A program made the translations under genes and the position numbers. 64,000 nt of DNA from Oenococcus sp. UCMA 16435. Its GTDB lineage: Bacteria > Bacillota > Bacilli > Lactobacillales > Lactobacillaceae. Shown here one piece after another: positions 1 through 8,756 of this stretch (within the stretch, counting starts at the first letter, position 1; each line of letters starts with the position of its first letter). The stretch spans positions 1,178,001 through 1,242,000 of the forward strand of contig CP030868.2 of NCBI GenBank assembly GCA_004010835.2, written 5' to 3'. The notes beneath the pieces were generated by a model that did not search any database, had not been told where the DNA came from, and saw only the letters and a list, made by a program, of their open reading frames with translations.

Positions 1-207
1 CAAACTTACGCCAAAGATACCGCAAGAGCACTTTATCAAAATAGGCCCCAGGAAACAATTGAAGATTTTTATTATGCAGCTGCTGCATATCCTTATTTCC
101 TTAGTAAATGTCAAGATAATGAAAAAGACGATGATAAAAAAATCTCTCGCCTTAACAATTTATTTCTCAATTATCTCTTAAGCCAATCGGAATCAAGCAA
201 ATCTTGA
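1..207 (+). CDS. C-terminal end of an unidentified protein (partial)
   Basis: An open frame enters from the left edge and ends at TGA 205-207, giving the last 68 residues. The piece is charged and rich in Tyr, Asp and Lys, with a YYAAAAYPYF segment and a Ser-rich tail. I do not recognise the family from this fragment. It is followed at once by a strong hairpin with a T-run, which supports a real gene end. The start and the function lie outside the window. Confidence 0.6.
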   Translation, partial: QTYAKDTARALYQNRPQETIEDFYYAAAAYPYFLSKCQDNEKDDDKKISRLNNLFLNYLLSQSESSKS

Positions 208-217
208 TTCTTTTTTT
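190..217 (+). terminator. Rho-independent terminator of the partial gene
   Basis: A perfect 8-bp stem (GAATCAAG at 190-197 with CTTGATTC at 203-210), a 5-nt loop, then seven Ts. The stem overlaps the stop codon of the upstream gene. Confidence 0.85.
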
Positions 218-226
218 ATAAAAAAT

Positions 227-260
227 AAGCCTCTTTAGATTCATTTATCTAGAGAGACCT
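227..260 (-). terminator. Probable terminator of the minus-strand stress module
   Basis: On the minus strand a long hairpin with one or two mismatches (TCTCTCTAGAT against ATCTAAAGAGG) is followed by a T-rich run. It sits just after the stop of the 267-572 gene and probably ends the transcript that starts near AmaP. Confidence 0.55.
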
Positions 261-266
261 TAAAGA

Positions 267-572
267 TTAATCGTTTTTATTAAAGCTTTTCTTAATATCA
301 TCTACTTTATCGCTGATTTTGTATTTGGTGTTTTGAGCAACTTCTTTTGCTGTCCCAAATGATTCTTGTAGTTTGCCTTTATTTTTTTGCATTGTTTCTT
401 TATTCATTTTATTGATATATGCTTTAATGTTTTCGGGAATTTTATCTTCTAAATCATCCCCGGATTCATCTATTTTTTTTGCAGCAAATACAGTTCCGGC
501 GACAATTAAGCCACCAGTTATTAATGTACAAGCTACTGTCATCTTTAAAATATTTTTTAATGTATTTTCCAT
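267..572 (-). CDS. Small membrane-anchored protein of unknown function
   Basis: A 101-residue protein. Residues about 8-31 form one hydrophobic segment (ITGGLIVAGTVFAA core), followed by a hydrophilic, Lys/Asp/Asn-rich tail that probably forms helices. This resembles the general plan of YtxH-like small stress proteins, but I see no diagnostic motif. It is the last gene of a minus-strand run with two GlsB-type proteins and the Asp23/AmaP group, so a role in envelope stress is an inference from context. Confidence 0.6.
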   Translation of the reverse strand: MENTLKNILKMTVACTLITGGLIVAGTVFAAKKIDESGDDLEDKIPENIKAYINKMNKETMQKNKGKLQESFGTAKEVAQNTKYKISDKVDDIKKSFNKND

Positions 573-601
573 AATTACGCACCTTTTTTATTATTAAAAC
601 T

Positions 602-841
602 TTATTTTCTTAAAAAGAAGGAAATCATCAGAACCAATATTAATGCTCCGATAATAGAGGGGAAAATAGCTACGTCGTAAAATTGTGGTCCCCAGGAACC
701 AAAGAAAACTTGTCCAATCCAGGATCCAACCAAACCAGCTGCGATATCGCCAATCCATCCCATTGCTTCTTTCTTATTAATTGTTGTTCCAGCAATGGTT
801 CCAATTAGAAAACCAATTATTAGAACCAATAACCAATACAT
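602..841 (-). CDS. GlsB/YeaQ/YmgE family small membrane protein (copy 2)
   Basis: A 79-residue, very hydrophobic protein with three predicted membrane segments and the family pattern GFLIGTIAG...MGWIGDIAAGLVGSWIG. Members accompany Asp23/Gls24 stress proteins in lactic acid bacteria; the biochemical role is unknown. It is a paralogue of the protein at 947-1204, with the same glycine spacing and the GDWGP/GSWGP motif, so the pair is probably a local duplication. It lies in the minus-strand run with Asp23 and AmaP. Confidence 0.85.
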   Translation of the reverse strand: MYWLLVLIIGFLIGTIAGTTINKKEAMGWIGDIAAGLVGSWIGQVFFGSWGPQFYDVAIFPSIIGALILVLMISFFLRK

Positions 842-946
842 GCTTTCTACTCCCTTAGATTAATTTGTTTTTAAAACTAAATTATTTATAGCTAAATATT
901 CAACGAAACTTCATTAAAAGAAAGCAAGAAACAAAGGCTAATGTTT

Positions 947-1204
947 TTATTTTGCTGTTCTGTTTGACCTGGTAACAAACCAGGAAGCTATCAAAACAAT
1001 GATAACTGCACCGATAATCGAAGGAATTAGTGCCATCCCGGCAAGCTTCGGCCCCCAGTCTCCTAGCAACGATTCACCTAACCAAGAGCCGATTAAACCA
1101 GCAACGATATTGGCAATCCATCCCATGCTTTTTCCTTTGCTAGTTAAGGCACCCGCGATGGCACCAATGATTGCTCCAACAATTAACGCCCATATTAAAT
1201 GCAT
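947..1204 (-). CDS. GlsB/YeaQ/YmgE family small membrane protein (copy 1)
   Basis: An 85-residue protein with the same three-segment layout as its neighbour at 602-841 (MGWIANIVAGLIGSWLGESLLGDWGP core). It ends in a short basic tail. A purine-rich AAGGAGG-type site lies just before the ATG (complement of cctcctttt at 1211-1219). It sits between the Asp23 gene and the second copy. Family assignment is firm; function is known only as stress-associated. Confidence 0.85.
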   Translation of the reverse strand: MHLIWALIVGAIIGAIAGALTSKGKSMGWIANIVAGLIGSWLGESLLGDWGPKLAGMALIPSIIGAVIIVLIASWFVTRSNRTAK

Positions 1205-1285
1205 AATATTCCTCCTTTTTACCTATTAAATCTAAATAGAAATGATGATTAATTTAATTCCACAGTAGTATAAATTACAGGTTTA

Positions 1286-1855
1286 TCATTCAACTCTTGG
1301 TTCAGAACTATTTTCAGCGTTCTTTTTAACCTTTTCTGCTGTATTTTTCATTTTCCCCGATAACTTATTGCTCTGTTCGGAAATTGTCTTATTTGCAGTG
1401 CCTGCAGCGGATGTCGCTCTATCTTCTAGGCTGACTGCATCTTTTTCATACTGCTCTCTAGTCTTGATATCCGTGACATCAACATTGACTTCAACTACTT
1501 CTAGTTCGGTCATTTGGCTAACCTGTTTGGCTACAATTTTTTTAATTTCTTCATAAATTTCAGCTATATTTTTGCCATATTCGGCCACAATCGACAAATC
1601 GATTGCAACTTGTTTTCTACCCACCTCAACCCCGACACCGGCAGTTTCGTCGTTCGTATTTACAATTTTTTCAGCAATGTTGGAAAAGAAACCTCCATCT
1701 ACAGTCAATAAACCATCGATGCTGCCAATCGACAAACCTACGATTTTTTGAATAACCTTGTCCTCGTATGTTAGAGCTCCTCTGATATTATTGTTGTTAT
1801 TCTTTATTTCGGTTTCTGATTTAGAATTTTGTTCTTTTCTATTAGAGTTTTCCAT
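1286..1855 (-). CDS. Asp23/Gls24 family envelope stress response protein
   Basis: A 189-residue protein with the Asp23 domain at about residues 25-130 (ALTYEDKVIQKIVGLS, then GLLTVDGGF, VGVEVGRKQVAIDLSI, VNVDVTDI) and a charged Lys/Glu/Asn C-terminus. Asp23 proteins are abundant cytoplasmic proteins that are tethered to the membrane by AmaP. I chose the ATG at 1855 because GGAG lies 7 nt upstream; the longer open frame starting at 1876 has no ribosome site. It follows the DUF2273 and AmaP genes in the same direction, which is the standard order of this module. Confidence 0.9.
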   Translation of the reverse strand: MENSNRKEQNSKSETEIKNNNNNIRGALTYEDKVIQKIVGLSIGSIDGLLTVDGGFFSNIAEKIVNTNDETAGVGVEVGRKQVAIDLSIVAEYGKNIAEIYEEIKKIVAKQVSQMTELEVVEVNVDVTDIKTREQYEKDAVSLEDRATSAAGTANKTISEQSNKLSGKMKNTAEKVKKNAENSSEPRVE

Positions 1856-1882
1856 GATACTTCTCCATCCTGCCATATTTTT

Positions 1883-2056
1883 TTATTTCAATATTCCATG
1901 GGCTTGAAGATAGAAACCCAGCACACTTCCGGCGATTGTTAATATTAATATCAACATGGTCTGCAAGAAGCCTACAGTAAGGAATAAAATTGCTAGAATG
2001 AAACCAGCTGTGCCGATAAGTATCGGCCATTTGTATTGATTAAAAATCTTTTCCAT
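1883..2056 (-). CDS. DUF2273 family small membrane protein
   Basis: A 57-residue protein. It has two hydrophobic helices (WPILIGTAGFILAILFL and LILILTIAGSVLGFYL) separated by a short turn, the hallmark of DUF2273. These proteins are almost always encoded between AmaP and Asp23 and are thought to belong to the same membrane-associated assembly. It lies 27 nt before the Asp23 start and 12 nt after the AmaP stop, so the three genes read as one operon. Confidence 0.85.
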   Translation of the reverse strand: MEKIFNQYKWPILIGTAGFILAILFLTVGFLQTMLILILTIAGSVLGFYLQAHGILK

Positions 2057-2068
2057 CACCTTCCCCCC

Positions 2069-2629
2069 CTATTCCACCCGGTGGTGATTAATTTCTTCTT
2101 TATAAAGATTATTTAATTTCAGAGTAATTTTAATTTTCTCTCGAGGTGCGTTGAGAAGCTTTGTCAATTTATGTGTTAAATCTTCTTGAAACTTCTGATT
2201 TTCACTAGGTAAAACAACATTAGGATCAAAGGATCCGTTTAAATAAATTTTTAGTCTGTGCCTTGTTATTTTTATCTTTGATTTCGGATCTTTAATAAAA
2301 GAGTCTTCTTTTGCATTTTCATTTACAAAGCTTTCAATAGCTTTTTTTTGAATCTGTAATTTACCTTTACTCTTTTTGAAAATCAATTCATGTTTTAGGC
2401 TGGACCACAAAATTATTGTGATAATAAATAATATGGTTAAAACTCCTAAAACGGCGCTCAACCAAAATAAAATTTCCGGCATGTATTTGCCTATCATAGG
2501 ATAATGTTCTAACTGAGTTAATCTAAAAGGGAAAGAAACCGTTGATTGAAAACGCAACAGAAGATCCGTCAAAGGAAGCAAGAAGGCAATTGCTATAACT
2601 ACATATAATAATTTTGTTATTTTTGACAT
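2069..2629 (-). CDS. amaP: Alkaline shock response membrane anchor protein AmaP
   Basis: A 186-residue protein with two N-terminal membrane segments (about residues 5-25 and 52-76) followed by a soluble domain. The layout and the ITRHRLKIYLNGSFDP region fit AmaP, which holds Asp23 at the membrane. It is the first gene of the minus-strand stress module (AmaP, DUF2273, Asp23, two GlsB-type proteins, small anchored protein). AGGTG precedes the ATG. Confidence 0.85.
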   Translation of the reverse strand: MSKITKLLYVVIAIAFLLPLTDLLLRFQSTVSFPFRLTQLEHYPMIGKYMPEILFWLSAVLGVLTILFIITIILWSSLKHELIFKKSKGKLQIQKKAIESFVNENAKEDSFIKDPKSKIKITRHRLKIYLNGSFDPNVVLPSENQKFQEDLTHKLTKLLNAPREKIKITLKLNNLYKEEINHHRVE

Positions 2630-2982
2630 GTGACCACCTCATTTAAAATAAAATAATTGTGGAGAATGTTGCTGTAACCTTTTTACTATTGTTTATAAAT
2701 TAATCCTAACAAGCTTTAGAAATAAATACTTCTTGGTAATTTTTGAACAATATAGATTAAGTACAGATCCTTTTTTGAATTAGTATTTAAAAGATATAGT
2801 GAGGCTACGACGATACTTAACCTGATATTTTAATGTCATTAATCTATGAAGAAACAGTAAAAAGTCAGCAAGAGATCAGCTAAAATTAGAAAAATACATG
2901 GTTATGAAGATTCTTATGTAATGCAATCCAAAAAAGATATTGAATTAAGGTAAAAAAATACAAAGAAGCAGAGGAATTTATA
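2630..2982. other. Intergenic region, no gene recognised
   Basis: About 350 AT-rich bases between the divergent AmaP gene and the hydrolase at 2983. It must hold both promoters, but I could not fix a convincing pair of hexamers. No stable hairpin and no translatable remnant of a known family was found. Confidence 0.5.
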
Positions 2983-3510
2983 ATGAATGCAATCATCTTT
3001 CACGGATCGGCACCGCATGCCACGGCTAATAAGTTTTGGTATCAAAACATCGCCAACAGTCTAATTGAGCAAGGAGTAAAAACAATTATTGCTGATTTAC
3101 CAAAACTCGATCAAGAATCTTTAACTGATACGCTATCCAAGATCAAAAAAATGAATTTAGTAATTGATAAAAACACCATTTTAATTGGTCATTCAGCCGG
3201 GACGAATATTATCTTTGCTTTACTTGAAAAACTAACAATGCCAATTAAGGCTGTCTATCTAGTCGCTGGTTATAGCCAGCCGAATGGTATGAAACATACC
3301 ACTTTAAAGAGTTCTTATGACTGGGATGCTATTAAAAAGAACGCAAAAGAGTTTTATATTTTTAACTCATTCAATGACCCCTTTAACTGTAATGAAAAAC
3401 AAGGAAAGATCTTATTTGATCATTTAGGCGGAACGCTAATCTTACGAAATGATGGACATTTTACAAAACAGCAGCAACCGCTACTGCTTGCTTTATTGAA
3501 ACAATATTGA
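2983..3510 (+). CDS. RBBP9/YdeN-type serine alpha/beta hydrolase
   Basis: A 175-residue compact alpha/beta hydrolase. The nucleophile elbow is GHSAG (Ser about residue 71), the acid is probably the Asp of FNSFNDPF (about 129) and the base is the His of DGHF (about 158). This matches the small YdeN/RBBP9 group, whose natural substrates are mostly unknown. GAGGA lies 7 nt before the ATG. It stands alone between non-coding stretches. Confidence 0.8.
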   Translation: MNAIIFHGSAPHATANKFWYQNIANSLIEQGVKTIIADLPKLDQESLTDTLSKIKKMNLVIDKNTILIGHSAGTNIIFALLEKLTMPIKAVYLVAGYSQPNGMKHTTLKSSYDWDAIKKNAKEFYIFNSFNDPFNCNEKQGKILFDHLGGTLILRNDGHFTKQQQPLLLALLKQY

Positions 3511-3780
3511 TGATATTTTAATTATTTTCACAATTTTAAGACAAGTCAGCCAAACAGTTTATTCCCAGCGCTAAAGCTCTTGTATGAACACTGAGCCCTC
3601 TATTTCAGGCATTCCATTCCTTTTGATTAGTTAGGCAATTAGCTGTGAATATCGCAAGGACTAATTTAAATATTTTTTTTTGAAAAAAATAGTTGATGAT
3701 GATAATCGAATAAGTAAAAAGATAATTAAAAAACGCAGAGAAATATTATCTAAATATAATCAAAAAGAAATCCAAACTTT
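3511..3780. other. Intergenic region with possible coding debris
   Basis: About 270 AT-rich bases. The right part (from about 3680) is Lys/Asn-rich in translation and may be the decayed start of the acetyltransferase that follows, but stops interrupt every frame. Confidence 0.35.
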
Positions 3781-4247
3781 GATGCTTTTTACTCTTATTT
3801 ATTAAAAGTGTCAGACGAAACAAAAGCCTTAGTTTTGCCTCAAAAGAGGCGAAACAGTATTTCAACATTGATCGGATGAAGAAAAGGATTGGTAATAATA
3901 GTTCCAGTGCGGCATTCATTTACACTAAGGAAGAACAGATTTTGGGTTTGGCACAAGTTGATCTTCGTATAATGCCACGATATTCAAAACAAGTTTCGCT
4001 TTCTGTAACAGTTGCTAAAGATAGTTGGGGACGGGGAATAACGAGCCGATTAATTAATAAATGCATTGATTATGTTCACGCTGAGTGGAAAGCCCATGTT
4101 ATCTATCTTGATGTTTTTTCAGATAATAAGCGAGCGAGCAATCTGTATACGAAACTTGGATTTGTCGAATCAGGAGAATACCTACTATTGTTAACAATAG
4201 ATGAAAAGGATCATCTTGATTTTATGATGTATAAAAAACTCATTTAG
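3781..4247 (+). pseudogene. Frameshifted GNAT-family N-acetyltransferase
   Basis: The intact part (from ATG 3876, 123 residues) covers the acetyl-CoA site (VAKDSWGRGITSRLI, the R/Q-x-x-G-x-G/A type loop) and the NLYTKLGFVESG end of a GNAT domain. It is too short for the family (about 170 residues). The missing N-terminal part is readable in another frame just upstream, from 3781 (DAFYSYLLKVSDETKALVLP, similar to the usual YLKQV-ET-FL start). The frame change falls at about 3830-3850. A short remaining protein could be made but would lack the first strand and helix. Confidence 0.65.
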
Positions 4248-4410
4248 AAAACAAATGGTCTATAAATTAAATTGCAATGGTAATTATATTAAGAGAAAGA
4301 GGCGATGCTGGTGCAGCAAAATCAATTGACGCCGTTTATTAAAGTTTATCAGGTGCTAAAGTTTTGCTGAATCTTAAGTCATTTCATCCTCTGGAGTACC
4401 TCATAAAAAT

Positions 4411-4430
4411 TATTGACTCGCCAGTCAATA
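4411..4430. promoter_or_regulatory. Palindromic operator (TetR type)
   Basis: A perfect inverted repeat with 8-bp arms and a 4-bp centre: TATTGACT-CGCC-AGTCAATA. It covers the -35 hexamer and most of the spacer of the promoter at 4413-4441. This size and the TTGACT/AGTCAA half-sites are typical of TetR-family operators. The obvious candidate is the TetR protein encoded at the end of the same operon (7032-7670), which would give autoregulation. Confidence 0.75.
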
Positions 4431-4441
4431 GCGACTATACT
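4413..4441 (+). promoter_or_regulatory. Sigma-A-type promoter of the ABC/TetR operon
   Basis: TTGACT (4413-4418), a 17-bp spacer, TATACT (4436-4441), about 70 nt upstream of the first ATG. The operator palindrome overlaps it, so a bound repressor would block polymerase. Confidence 0.8.
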
Positions 4442-4514
4442 GCAAGTGAAAAGGTTGATTAGACACTGGTACATCAGGCGTGTCTCGGGTTTAACCCTTT
4501 AGGAGGATGATAAA

Positions 4515-5432
4515 ATGACAACAACTATCATCAAACTTGACCATCTTCAAAAAAAATTTGGCAAGTTTGCGGCATTAAAAGATGTCAGCTTTACGTTGGT
4601 GTCTGGACAGGTTCTAGGTTTTCTGGGACCCAATGGTGCCGGTAAATCAACTACCATTCGGGTTATTTTAGGCTTATTGAAAAAGAGTGGCGGGTCAGTA
4701 ACCGTCTTTGGCAAGGATGTTTGGCGGGATGATGCAGCGATTCATCCACGAATCGCGTATATTCCTGGGGACGTTTATTTGTGGCCAAATCTTTCTGGTG
4801 GTGAAATTATTGATCTATTGCTGCGCCTGAACGGTCGCGAGCATAATCAAAAAACCGATGCGTTAATTAAAGCTTTTGAATTTGATCCGAAGAAAAAGGC
4901 ACGCACCTATTCGAAGGGTAATCGTCAAAAAGTGGCATTAATTGCTGCCTTTTCGCAAGATGCTGATCTGTATATTTTCGATGAGCCTACCTCTGGACTT
5001 GATCCATTGAATGAGCAGACTTTTCAGCAAGAAGTTTTAAAGTTGAAAAAAGCCGGCAAAAGTGTGCTGTTGTCCAGCCACATTTTGTCCGAGGTCGAGC
5101 GGATGTGTGATTCAATTGTCATCATACGCGACGGCAGTGTGATTGAAAGCGGCAACCTTGACCAGTTGCGGCATTTGTCTCGGATCAAGATTGAAGTCAC
5201 GACTGCTACTCCGATGACTGATTTAGAAAAGCAAGTCGGCATTCACGGCCTAACCTACAGTAATTCCGAGCATACCAAGGTTGTTTTTACCGCTGATAGA
5301 GATGAGCTTGGCACTATCATGACAACTCTTGCTGCCAGTACTGTAGTCGACATGCAATCAACACCGCCAACGCTCGAAGATTTATTCCTGCGTTATTACG
5401 GAAAGCAGGGTGAGACACATGTGGCACAATAA
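4515..5432 (+). CDS. ABC exporter ATP-binding protein
   Basis: A 305-residue ATPase. Walker A is GPNGAGKST (about 38-46), the signature is the divergent YSKGNRQK (about 136), and Walker B is LYIFDEPTSGLDP. The C-terminal 80 residues form the extra domain of BcrA/CcmA-type drug or lipid exporters. AGGAGG precedes the ATG. It overlaps the permease gene and is first in an operon of ATPase, permease and TetR regulator. Base composition is visibly richer in G and C than the flanking genes. Confidence 0.9.
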   Translation: MTTTIIKLDHLQKKFGKFAALKDVSFTLVSGQVLGFLGPNGAGKSTTIRVILGLLKKSGGSVTVFGKDVWRDDAAIHPRIAYIPGDVYLWPNLSGGEIIDLLLRLNGREHNQKTDALIKAFEFDPKKKARTYSKGNRQKVALIAAFSQDADLYIFDEPTSGLDPLNEQTFQQEVLKLKKAGKSVLLSSHILSEVERMCDSIVIIRDGSVIESGNLDQLRHLSRIKIEVTTATPMTDLEKQVGIHGLTYSNSEHTKVVFTADRDELGTIMTTLAASTVVDMQSTPPTLEDLFLRYYGKQGETHVAQ

Positions 5433-7035
5433 TCACAACGCGGGTTATCTGTTACGCGCAAATCTCAAGCAAAATCTAAAGTTTTCACTCATCTGGCTTG
5501 TCGTTTTGGCCATGATGGTCGCTAGTGGTGCTGGGAAGTTGGAAGCAGCGTTTTCTGGTGGGGCCTCTGGCTCTAAAGAGATTGTCAAAATGTTGCAAGC
5601 CCCAGGTATGGCGGCGATGTTTGGTGCCATGCCGAAGGTGAACACTTACAACACGGCAATTGTGTTTGCTGGCGTGATGGTTGTGTTCATGATTATTTTG
5701 CAGGCTTTATGGGTGATGCCACTGATGATTCGCAATACGCGTGGCCAAGAAGAAAGCGGCTTGCTTGAAATGGTTCGTGCCCGCAACGTTGGTCGAACTG
5801 CCGCCATCACCGCTACCTTATTTGAACTCATCATCGACAGTGCCATTATGGGCATTATCTATTTTGCTTCGTTGGCCACTGTCAACATGGGAGGCACTGA
5901 CTTGTATGGAGACTTTTTGTTTTCACTAGGAATGATCATCGCCAACTTTCTGTTCGGGGCAATTGCATTACTGTTCGCACAGCTGGCCAATAACACTCGC
6001 ACGGCCAATATGTTGAGCTACATGGTGCTGACCGCCGCCTACTTGCTTCGACTGGTCACCGATATCAATCATCAAAACTTGACGTGGTTGTCACCGATTG
6101 GTTGGTTTGAAAAAGCCAACTTCTATACTGATAACAATGTCTGGGCCTTGGGCTTGGGATTGCTGGTCAGCGTTCTGCTTGCGGTCAGTGCCACCATGAT
6201 TGCTCGTAATCGCGATCTGGGTGCCGGTGTAATTTCTGAACGCACCGGTCGGGCCACGGCTGCAAGTTGGCTTCGTTCGGTCCCTGCCTTGCTGTGGCGA
6301 ACTGAACGCGGCTTATTTGCTGGTTGGTTAATCGGCGCCGTAGTATTTGATGGTGTCATGGGCAGCGTGCTCGGCGGTGTTGGCGATATTCTTAAAACTG
6401 ATCCGCTTTATCGCAAATTACTGGATGTCAGCCAAATCAATGCTGCCAATCAGACTATGGTCCTGTCATTTTTAGGTATGTATCTCGGCATTTTCGTAGC
6501 ATTAGCAGTGACTGCTGGCGTCCAAGTGGCATTCAGGCTCAAGCACGATGACAACCTTGGTTATTTGAGCGTCATTCATGCTGAAAAGCCAACGCGAATC
6601 GCGATTAGTACTAGCTACTACTGCTTTGGCCTGCTTGTTGGCACGCTCGTACTTTCCGCCGGTCTGCTGTCCCTGTTCTTCATCGGCAATATGGCACTGA
6701 GTCATCCACTACCGCTCAAGTACCTTGGCCGCCTATTTGTAGCCAGCGTTCCTGCCGTGGCATCATTTGTCACTCTCGGCATCGCACTAGTTGGTCTGTG
6801 GCCGCGCTTAAGTAGTCTGTTCTGGCTGTACATGGGTGCTGGTCTGATTGTTCAAATCTTCCGCGGTTTGTTTGATCTGCCGAAGCATTCCGGCAACTTC
6901 ACGCCTTTTGGCTGGATTGCCAATGTGCCACTTGATAACGTTGATCAGACATGGTTGATTGTGATGATTGTTTGCGCAGTGGTGCTATTTATCCTGGGCA
7001 TTGCTGGTTATCGTCATCAGGATTTGAGCCTATGA
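5419..7035 (+). CDS. ABC exporter permease (large ABC-2-like)
   Basis: About 538 residues with roughly 12 hydrophobic segments in two six-segment halves, the form of large permeases that pair with a single ATPase gene in Firmicutes and actinobacteria polyketide-type exporters. I prefer ATG 5419 with AGGGTGAG in front over the in-frame GTG at 5410. It overlaps the ATPase by 14 nt and the regulator by 4 nt (ATGA). The exported substrate cannot be told from sequence. Its GC content is near half, against well below 40% around it. Confidence 0.85.
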   Translation: MWHNNHNAGYLLRANLKQNLKFSLIWLVVLAMMVASGAGKLEAAFSGGASGSKEIVKMLQAPGMAAMFGAMPKVNTYNTAIVFAGVMVVFMIILQALWVMPLMIRNTRGQEESGLLEMVRARNVGRTAAITATLFELIIDSAIMGIIYFASLATVNMGGTDLYGDFLFSLGMIIANFLFGAIALLFAQLANNTRTANMLSYMVLTAAYLLRLVTDINHQNLTWLSPIGWFEKANFYTDNNVWALGLGLLVSVLLAVSATMIARNRDLGAGVISERTGRATAASWLRSVPALLWRTERGLFAGWLIGAVVFDGVMGSVLGGVGDILKTDPLYRKLLDVSQINAANQTMVLSFLGMYLGIFVALAVTAGVQVAFRLKHDDNLGYLSVIHAEKPTRIAISTSYYCFGLLVGTLVLSAGLLSLFFIGNMALSHPLPLKYLGRLFVASVPAVASFVTLGIALVGLWPRLSSLFWLYMGAGLIVQIFRGLFDLPKHSGNFTPFGWIANVPLDNVDQTWLIVMIVCAVVLFILGIAGYRHQDLSL

Positions 7036-7670
7036 AAAATGTTGTGACGGATCCTGAAAAGGTCACCCGGATTCTCAAAGCTGCGACGGAAATTTTTGGT
7101 CAACAAGGCTTCCATAACAGCAAAACCGACCAGATCGCTAACCAAGCACAAGTATCAAAAGGCTTGATCTTCCATTATTTCGGTAATAAACAAGCGTTGT
7201 ATCTTGATACTTTCAAATATGCCTATAACCAAATTTATGATCACATGGACCCACACAAGTGGCAGGATGCCCCTGGTCTGGCTGCCATGATGACCACTGC
7301 TGTTAAGTATGAATTGAAGCTGCAATTCCAGTTTCCGGCCGAATATCGCTTGATGATGCAAGCCTATGCCGATTTGCCGCATTTTTCCGAACCGCTGCGG
7401 CAAAAGGTGCAGCAAGAAACCACTGCCATTTCTGCCGAAGCCAATCGCATTTTCCGCGAGAAAATTGAACAACTTCCTCGCCGAAAAGGTTTGTCAGTAG
7501 ATGACGTTTTCGGTGTTGTCTCTGCCATAATCGCACAACAAACAGCTGTCACTACCCGACTTATTGCCAGTGGTCATTATCGAAAGTTCGAGGATCTGCA
7601 GTCGGTAGTTGAGACGATGGGTCGCCAGTTATTGATTGTTGAACATGGTTTTTTACCTAATGAAAGTTGA
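7032..7670 (+). CDS. TetR/AcrR family regulator
   Basis: A 212-residue protein. The N-terminal helix-turn-helix reads ATEIFGQQGFHNSKTDQIANQAQVSKGLIFHYFGNKQALY in short pieces typical of TetR, with the QVSKG turn and the FHYFGNK helix. The C-terminal ligand domain is unassigned. ATG 7032 overlaps the permease stop (ATGA), which fixes the start and shows translational coupling. It probably binds the 4411-4430 palindrome and represses its own operon. Confidence 0.9.
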   Translation: MKNVVTDPEKVTRILKAATEIFGQQGFHNSKTDQIANQAQVSKGLIFHYFGNKQALYLDTFKYAYNQIYDHMDPHKWQDAPGLAAMMTTAVKYELKLQFQFPAEYRLMMQAYADLPHFSEPLRQKVQQETTAISAEANRIFREKIEQLPRRKGLSVDDVFGVVSAIIAQQTAVTTRLIASGHYRKFEDLQSVVETMGRQLLIVEHGFLPNES

Positions 7671-7689
7671 AGCCAATCGATAGATTAAC

Positions 7690-7729
7690 AAATTCATCTG
7701 GACTGAATCAGAGCAGTCTAGATGAATTT
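7690..7729 (+). terminator. Terminator of the ABC/TetR operon
   Basis: A 16-bp stem with a single G-T mismatch (7690-7705 with 7714-7729) and an 8-nt loop; the right arm ends in Ts. It lies 20 nt after the TetR stop. Confidence 0.85.
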
Positions 7730-7928
7730 TTGCATCACTAGTATGAAACAATTTAACTTATGCGATTCTCTTACCACATGTGGACTTGAACAACCGGCCG
7801 CCATACATCCAAAGTTCAAGATTTGGATATTAGGTTGATCAGGATCGGAACCATTCAGAGCTATTTAAAGTTATTTTTTTAAGTAAAATAATATTGAATT
7901 TTATTTAGCTGGATTCGAAAGGGAAAAA

Positions 7929-8195
7929 TTGAATAGTGGAGAAAAGATTAAATTACTAATCAAGCTTATCCGTCGATTAAGAAACAAATTCAAATGGATA
8001 TCTTTTAAATGCCTAGACCGGTTGTTAACTTTCAACCAGTGCAAATTGAATAAACCTAAAGAACTGAAGAAGGTCTATCTTCAAAAAAATGTTTTGTTGA
8101 TAGGGGTTATTTATAATAAAGAAATAGTGAATTCCATAAATGTATCATCAATTGTTTGTATGTGGTTTGAAAAGGGTTTTATCTCAAAGGGGTGA
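7929..8195 (+). CDS. Doubtful small open frame
   Basis: An 88-codon frame starting with TTG behind a GAAAGGG stretch. The product would be very basic (RRLRNKFKW) with no recognisable domain. It lies at the start of the decayed zone, so it may be chance or a remnant of something larger. Confidence 0.2.
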   Translation: MNSGEKIKLLIKLIRRLRNKFKWISFKCLDRLLTFNQCKLNKPKELKKVYLQKNVLLIGVIYNKEIVNSINVSSIVCMWFEKGFISKG

Positions 8196-8213
8196 ATGAG
8201 TTCTATCTCTATA

Positions 8214-8556
8214 TTTAGTTTCTAATTAGTATTGTTATTGATTAAGTCGACAATATCTTAAAGATCATTAACGCCTAAAACTAAATGAGTATACTTTTCA
8301 TCTTTGTTTATTTTCTCTTTTAATATTGAAAAAGCTTTCTTTTCCATCCTTCTTAAAACTGCCGGCTCAATATCTTTGAAGAGATTTGCCCGGTGCCCCC
8401 TAGACCCTTGCTGTCATTTAAAATTCCTGTATCAATAGAAGCTCCAATCACGTGTTGTGTTGAAATTTCTATTTTATTTTTCAATTCAGCTATTTTTTTT
8501 ATTCCTTGTGGTACTATTGATAATTTGTGATTTTCTATTGTTACTATGTTTAACAT
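8214..8556 (-). pseudogene. Decayed gene for a conserved small protein of lactobacilli
   Basis: The first 67 residues (MLNIVTIENHKLSIVPQGIKK..., then HVIGASIDTGILNDSKGLGG) resemble a small conserved family in lactic acid bacteria with a KIEIPLxHVxGA...PKGxRGPG pattern. A frameshift at the G/C run near 8390-8400 shifts the rest to another frame (LFKDIEPAVLRRMEKKAF...YTHLVLGVND), and a stop follows before the IVDLINN end. No function is known to me for the family. Confidence 0.5.
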
Positions 8557-8756
8557 TTCGACTACCTCAATCTATTTGAGAATGATCAAAAACCTGTAAG
8601 AAATATAAAACCGTATTTAAAAGTCTCCTAATAAGGAAATAAAAAGTCCTATTCAATTCTCTATTTGTAAATGTACCTTCACAGTAAGTCGCCAAAAAAC
8701 AGTAAAGAATATGATTTAAATTAATTTTATAGAGCTGTTTTAGATCAACAGCTTTC

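Noticed and set aside
5024..7552. Minus-strand frames across the ABC/TetR operon
   Set aside because: Shadows caused by the higher GC content of this cassette; no ribosome sites and no protein-like motifs.
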